From: Firmicutes bacterium ZCTH02-B6
GTDB taxonomy: Bacteria; Bacillota; Limnochordia; Limnochordales; ZCTH02-B6
DNA: 7,618 nucleotides
Direction of reading: 5' to 3'
Assembly: GCA_002159155.1 (NCBI GenBank)
Contig: LZRQ01000170.1
Span: 1 to 7,618, forward strand
Positions 5,826 through 7,618 of this stretch are shown piece by piece (position 1 is the first letter of the stretch; each line of letters begins with the position of its first letter). The notes beneath the pieces are model-generated. The model was not told where the DNA came from and did not search any database. It saw nothing but the letters and a program-made list of their open reading frames with translations. The position numbers and the translations under genes were made by a program.

Positions 5826-5854
5826 ACGCTATGTGCCGGGCGGGAGAAATATCA
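5826..5854 (-). promoter_or_regulatory. SigE-like sporulation promoter of pdaB
   Basis: Reading leftward, TGATATT (5848-5854) and CATAGCGT (5826-5833) are separated by 14 bp. The mother-cell SigE consensus is a -35 of KMATATT, a 13-15 bp spacer, and a -10 of CATACAHT. Six of seven and five of eight positions match, including the invariant ATATT and CATA cores. Transcription would begin around 5819, about 28 nt before the preferred pdaB start. PdaB of B. subtilis is reported as a sporulation gene, so the assignment agrees with the gene behind it. Confidence 0.6.
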
Positions 5855-5913
5855 CCGGCAAAAGTCATGTCCAGCCAGAATGGGTGTGTCGTGGCCAAGG
5901 AGCGAGCGGGTCG

Positions 5914-6522
5914 TCAATCCAGATGCGCCGTGTCGTTCAGCCTCACCACCTGCGCAGGTTTCCCCGGCTCGACAACGATCTCCGTCAGCCCGGTGTTGGC
6001 CGTGCGCACCGTCCCCCAGCACTCGTAGCCCAAGCCTTGCAGGCGGCAGATCAACAGGCGCAGCAACCCCCCATGGGTAACCACAAGCACCGTTTCCCCC
6101 GGATGCCGCAGGAGGATGCAGCTCAAAAACCGCTCGGCCCTCGCCCACGCGTCTGCCAGCCCCTCGCCGCCCGGCGGCGGCTCGGCTTGGCCCGCGTTCC
6201 ACCGGCGCAGCCACTCCCCGCGCCCTTGAGCCACGAGCTCCTGCCAGGTCAAGCCCTCCAAAGAACCGTAGCGGACTTCCCGCAGCGTCTCCGTCACCCG
6301 CAGGGGCAGCGGCCGGCTCCCCCGCACGATGGCCGCGGTTTCAAGAGCCCTGTCCAGATCGCTGGTGTAAATGGCGGCGAGATCCACGCCGGCCAGCCGC
6401 GCGGCCAGCCGCCGCGCTTGCTGCCGCCCGCGTTCGTTGAGTGGGGTATCCGACCATCCTTGAATGCGGCGGGCTAAGTTCCAATCGGTTTCCCCGTGCC
6501 TGGTCAAGAGCAGTTTCGTCAG
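5914..6522 (-). CDS. Histidine phosphatase superfamily protein (phosphoglycerate mutase/CobC-like), probable CTG start
   Basis: A 202-residue branched histidine phosphatase. Members are cofactor-independent phosphatases, for example alpha-ribazole phosphatase CobC, phosphoserine phosphatase or broad-specificity enzymes; the substrate here is not determinable. The phosphohistidine is His9 in TRHGET. Arg8, Arg58 (SDLDRALETA) and His150 (VTHGG) complete the phosphate pocket, and Glu82 (REVRYGSLEG) is the probable acid. The family needs the beta strand KLLLTRHGE at its very start. The only codon that gives it is CTG at 6522, yielding MTKLLLTRHGETDWN. GGAGG (6532-6536) lies 9 nt upstream, and CTG overlaps the permease stop as CTGA. 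The longer ATG at 6690 would overlap the permease by about 170 nt and add a low-quality Arg/Gly extension. It is co-transcribed with and translationally coupled to the ABC permease. It ends 92 nt before the pdaB promoter region. Confidence 0.87.
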   Translation of the reverse strand: MTKLLLTRHGETDWNLARRIQGWSDTPLNERGRQQARRLAARLAGVDLAAIYTSDLDRALETAAIVRGSRPLPLRVTETLREVRYGSLEGLTWQELVAQGRGEWLRRWNAGQAEPPPGGEGLADAWARAERFLSCILLRHPGETVLVVTHGGLLRLLICRLQGLGYECWGTVRTANTGLTEIVVEPGKPAQVVRLNDTAHLD

Positions 6523-7607
6523 TTTTCCTCGCCTCCAACCCGTGCCGCCGGCACCCAGGCGGCCGCTGCGGCCGGAACGATGGCCGCGATACCCGCGGCG
6601 GCAGGCGCGGTAGCTGCGACGGCCAAAAGCCTTCCCCACGGAAACACCGGCACAAGGCCTCCAATCCCGCCCACCGCGCTCGCCGCCCAAAATCCTGCCC
6701 AGCTCAACAACAGCCCGGCCGCCAGCCCCGCGACGGCGCCGGCGGCGCCGGTGGCCGCCATGCCGGTCCCGGCTGCGGCGACGAGCTGTCCCGGCGTCAT
6801 GCCGACGGCTTTCAAGATCCCGATGTCCCGCCGCTGTTCGCGTACCGCGGCGGCAACGCCATGCACCACCGCGACGACGGCTAAGCCGCCCAACAGCGCG
6901 GCGAGGCCGGACACGAGGCGTCCGGCCGCAACAACCGGCGCCGGCGGCTGAAACCCGGCCCCGGCCACCGAAAAACGGCCTCCGCCAGCGGCCAAAAGCC
7001 GCGAGCGCACTGCTTGCGGGTCAGCACCTTGCGCCAGCCGCACCTGCCAGGCGCCAGGCGCCGCTCCCGGCTGCAAACCGGCAAACGTTTCCCAGGTGAC
7101 CGAACCGGCGAGCCCGGCGTTGGCCAGTTCGAGATATATCCCGCTGACGCGCAGCACAGCGCGGCGCGGGCCAAAGACCACTTCGATCATATCGCCGGGC
7201 GCCGCCCCGAGCCGCTCTGCCGCAGTGGTGCCAAGGGCGATCTCACCGGCTCCCGCGAGAAACCGGCCCGTGACGACCCGCCAGGGGAGGGCCTGCCAAT
7301 CACCATCCAGCCCCCGCAGGAGAATGGACGCGCGCGCGGCCGGCACATCCACCCGCAACCACGCCTCCCGGTGAAAATGCGCGATGTCCGGGTCCGCGCG
7401 GAGCAACGCGTCAACCTCGACGGCCGTCGCCTCAGGCTGTCCGGGCGCCAGTCCCACGGAAAGATCGTGAAAAACGTTCAACTGGCTTGGGTCGCGTTGG
7501 AAGGCAGCCATCGTCTCGGACAGCGTCACCGCGCCCGTGGCCGTCGCCACGCTGACGGCTACGGCCAGCGCCGGCAGCAGCGGCCGCCAAGGACGCATGA
7601 TGACCAT
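6519..7607 (-). CDS. FtsX/MacB-type ABC transporter permease (possibly 5'-truncated by the window)
   Basis: A permease of the ABC3 family, which couples a cytoplasmic ATPase to lipoprotein, peptide or drug export or to cell-envelope signalling. Numbered from the ATG at 7607 it has 362 residues: TM1 about 9-28, an extracytoplasmic MacB-like domain about 30-228 (LGTTAAERLGAAPGD at 125-139), then three membrane segments at about 232-254, 277-306 and 327-352. EQRRDIGILKAVGMTPGQL (257-275) is the characteristic cytoplasmic loop that contacts the ATPase. This is a complete 4-TM module. No ribosome binding site is visible before the ATG, and the frame stays open to the window end at 7618, so an upstream start is possible. 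A second ATG is at 7598. The partner ATPase is not in the window and is probably to the right. The gene ends in a 4-nt overlap with the histidine phosphatase. Confidence 0.82.
   Translation of the reverse strand: MVIMRPWRPLLPALAVAVSVATATGAVTLSETMAAFQRDPSQLNVFHDLSVGLAPGQPEATAVEVDALLRADPDIAHFHREAWLRVDVPAARASILLRGLDGDWQALPWRVVTGRFLAGAGEIALGTTAAERLGAAPGDMIEVVFGPRRAVLRVSGIYLELANAGLAGSVTWETFAGLQPGAAPGAWQVRLAQGADPQAVRSRLLAAGGGRFSVAGAGFQPPAPVVAAGRLVSGLAALLGGLAVVAVVHGVAAAVREQRRDIGILKAVGMTPGQLVAAAGTGMAATGAAGAVAGLAAGLLLSWAGFWAASAVGGIGGLVPVFPWGRLLAVAATAPAAAGIAAIVPAAAAAWVPAARVGGEEN
6526..6536 (-). promoter_or_regulatory. Ribosome binding site supporting the CTG start of the phosphatase
   Basis: Leftward GGAGG (6536-6532) is followed by CGAGGA, with the first G-rich core 9 nt before CTG at 6522. 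No ATG, GTG or TTG in frame lies at a suitable distance, so this site points to the CTG as the start of the histidine phosphatase. It lies inside the last codons of the permease gene. Confidence 0.65.
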
Positions 7608-7618
7608 GAGCCGGTGGC

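Noticed and set aside
6523..6690. N-terminal extension of the histidine phosphatase back to ATG 6690
   Set aside because: It would overlap the permease by about 170 nt, is Arg/Gly-rich, and places family-typical residue 1 at position 57. The CTG start explains the gene better.

Overview
The window is strongly GC-rich and reads as chromosomal DNA of an endospore-forming, high-GC member of the Bacillota (Symbiobacteriia, Thermaerobacter or Limnochordia-like; the exact lineage cannot be fixed from this sequence). Three things point this way: an alpha/beta-type small acid-soluble spore protein (SASP), a PdaB-type sporulation polysaccharide deacetylase preceded by a SigE-like promoter, and a FabL-type enoyl-ACP reductase of the kind known from Bacillus. 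I see no tRNA, rRNA, insertion sequence, CRISPR array or phage gene.

Layout. Positions 43-2099 hold two leftward genes: the SASP (1728-2099), closed by a clear intrinsic terminator (1624-1655), and downstream of it an M14/AstE-like zinc peptidase lipoprotein (43-1407). The lipoprotein has its own candidate promoter, with a perfect LacI-family-style palindrome lying between the -35 and -10 boxes. Divergent from the SASP is a rightward cluster: FabL-like reductase (2251-3009), membrane-attached lytic transglycosylase (3048-3680) and RluA-family pseudouridine synthase (3659-4690). These are 38 nt apart and then overlapping, so probably one transcript. A 318-bp gap (4691-5008) follows, with inverted repeats and a possible 52-codon gene. 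The right part is leftward: an FtsX/MacB-type ABC permease (6519-7607, open to the window edge), a histidine phosphatase joined to it by a 4-nt CTGA overlap (5914-6522), and pdaB (5009-5791) behind its own sporulation promoter.

How the genes fit together. Sporulation and cell-wall functions recur: SASP protects spore DNA, PdaB modifies or maintains cortex peptidoglycan, and the transglycosylase cuts glycan strands. Membrane lipid synthesis (FabL-like), rRNA or tRNA pseudouridylation and an ABC export-type permease look like housekeeping neighbours. I do not see a defence or biosynthetic system. The least ordinary items are the enlarged SASP with an internal insertion and a Gln-rich tail, the probable CTG start of the phosphatase, the palindromic operator in front of the peptidase lipoprotein, and the small unannotated ORF in the convergent gap.
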